Below are positions 14,039-14,088 of a DNA stretch of 14,088 nucleotides, piece by piece (the stretch's first letter is position 1; each line of letters starts with the position of its first letter). The DNA is from Dehalococcoidia bacterium (GTDB lineage Bacteria; Chloroflexota; Dehalococcoidia; JACQUA01). A program made the position numbers and the translations under genes. Below the pieces are notes generated by a model that made no database searches, was not told the origin of the DNA, and worked only from the letters and a program-made list of their open reading frames with translations. Where the stretch lies: NCBI GenBank assembly GCA_030689845.1, contig JAUYHV010000310.1, positions 1 to 14,088 on the forward strand. The letters run 5' to 3'.

Positions 14039-14088
14039 GAGGACTTGAACCTCTGGCCTTCTGTGTGTAAAACAGACGCTCTAGCCAA
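14030..14088 (-). tRNA. tRNA-Val (anticodon TAC), 5' part beyond the window
   Basis: On the minus strand the last 59 bases of a tRNA are visible: the end of the D arm, an anticodon stem TCTGT/ACAGA around the loop TTTACAC (anticodon TAC, reading GUA), a five-base variable loop, the T arm AGAGG-TTCAAGT-CCTCT and the acceptor strand ACCGCCC followed by discriminator A. The 3' CCA is not encoded; the next bases are GTTT. About 16 bases of the 5' end are missing. Confidence 0.93.

Noticed and set aside
1..14088. CRISPR array, phage genes or integrase
   Set aside because: No regularly spaced repeats and no integrase, cas or phage structural motifs were found on either strand.

Overview
The window looks like chromosomal DNA from an anaerobic, moderately GC-rich Clostridia-type Firmicute (Peptococcaceae, Moorella or Desulfotomaculum-like). 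The basis is strong AGGAGG-type ribosome binding sites, frequent TTG and GTG starts, an ISLre2 transposon, and a cytoplasmic molybdenum/tungsten pterin oxidoreductase with a polyferredoxin partner. The placement is an inference from gene content; no marker gene fixes the genus.

Left part (1-2905): a minus-strand block of small envelope genes and mobile DNA. A lipoprotein gene with an InlB-B-type repeat runs off the left edge (1-396). Next come a TM2-domain fragment with no start (440-598) and a 57-residue DUF898/YjgN-like membrane protein (599-772), in the same frame and separated by one TAA. Then lies an IS3-family remnant (about 868-2905) that has been split by a complete ISLre2 element (989-2553). 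The ISLre2 element has matching ends and a 9-bp target duplication, and removing it restores the IS3 reading frame exactly.

Centre (3094-7001): a tight plus-strand three-gene operon. It encodes a pterin-dependent Mo/W oxidoreductase of the acetylene-hydratase-like branch with one [4Fe-4S] site, a four-cluster ferredoxin subunit, and an FAD/NAD(P)H reductase. None has an export signal or membrane anchor, so they most likely form a soluble electron chain between NAD(P)H and an unknown substrate.

Right part (7222-12879): a minus-strand series read right to left: a DUF427 protein, ArfB-type ribosome-rescue factor, a geranylgeranyl-reductase-family flavoprotein, and a 1205-residue ABC exporter. 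The exporter carries both halves of an asymmetric heterodimeric exporter in one chain.

Right edge (12987-14088): a partial tRNA-Val(TAC) gene and an AT-rich orphan gene. The tRNA 3' end is repeated (13 bp) on the far side of the orphan gene, which resembles a small tRNA-integrated island. The most notable items are the uncharacterised Mo/W operon, the single-chain asymmetric exporter, and the possible tRNA-Val islet.
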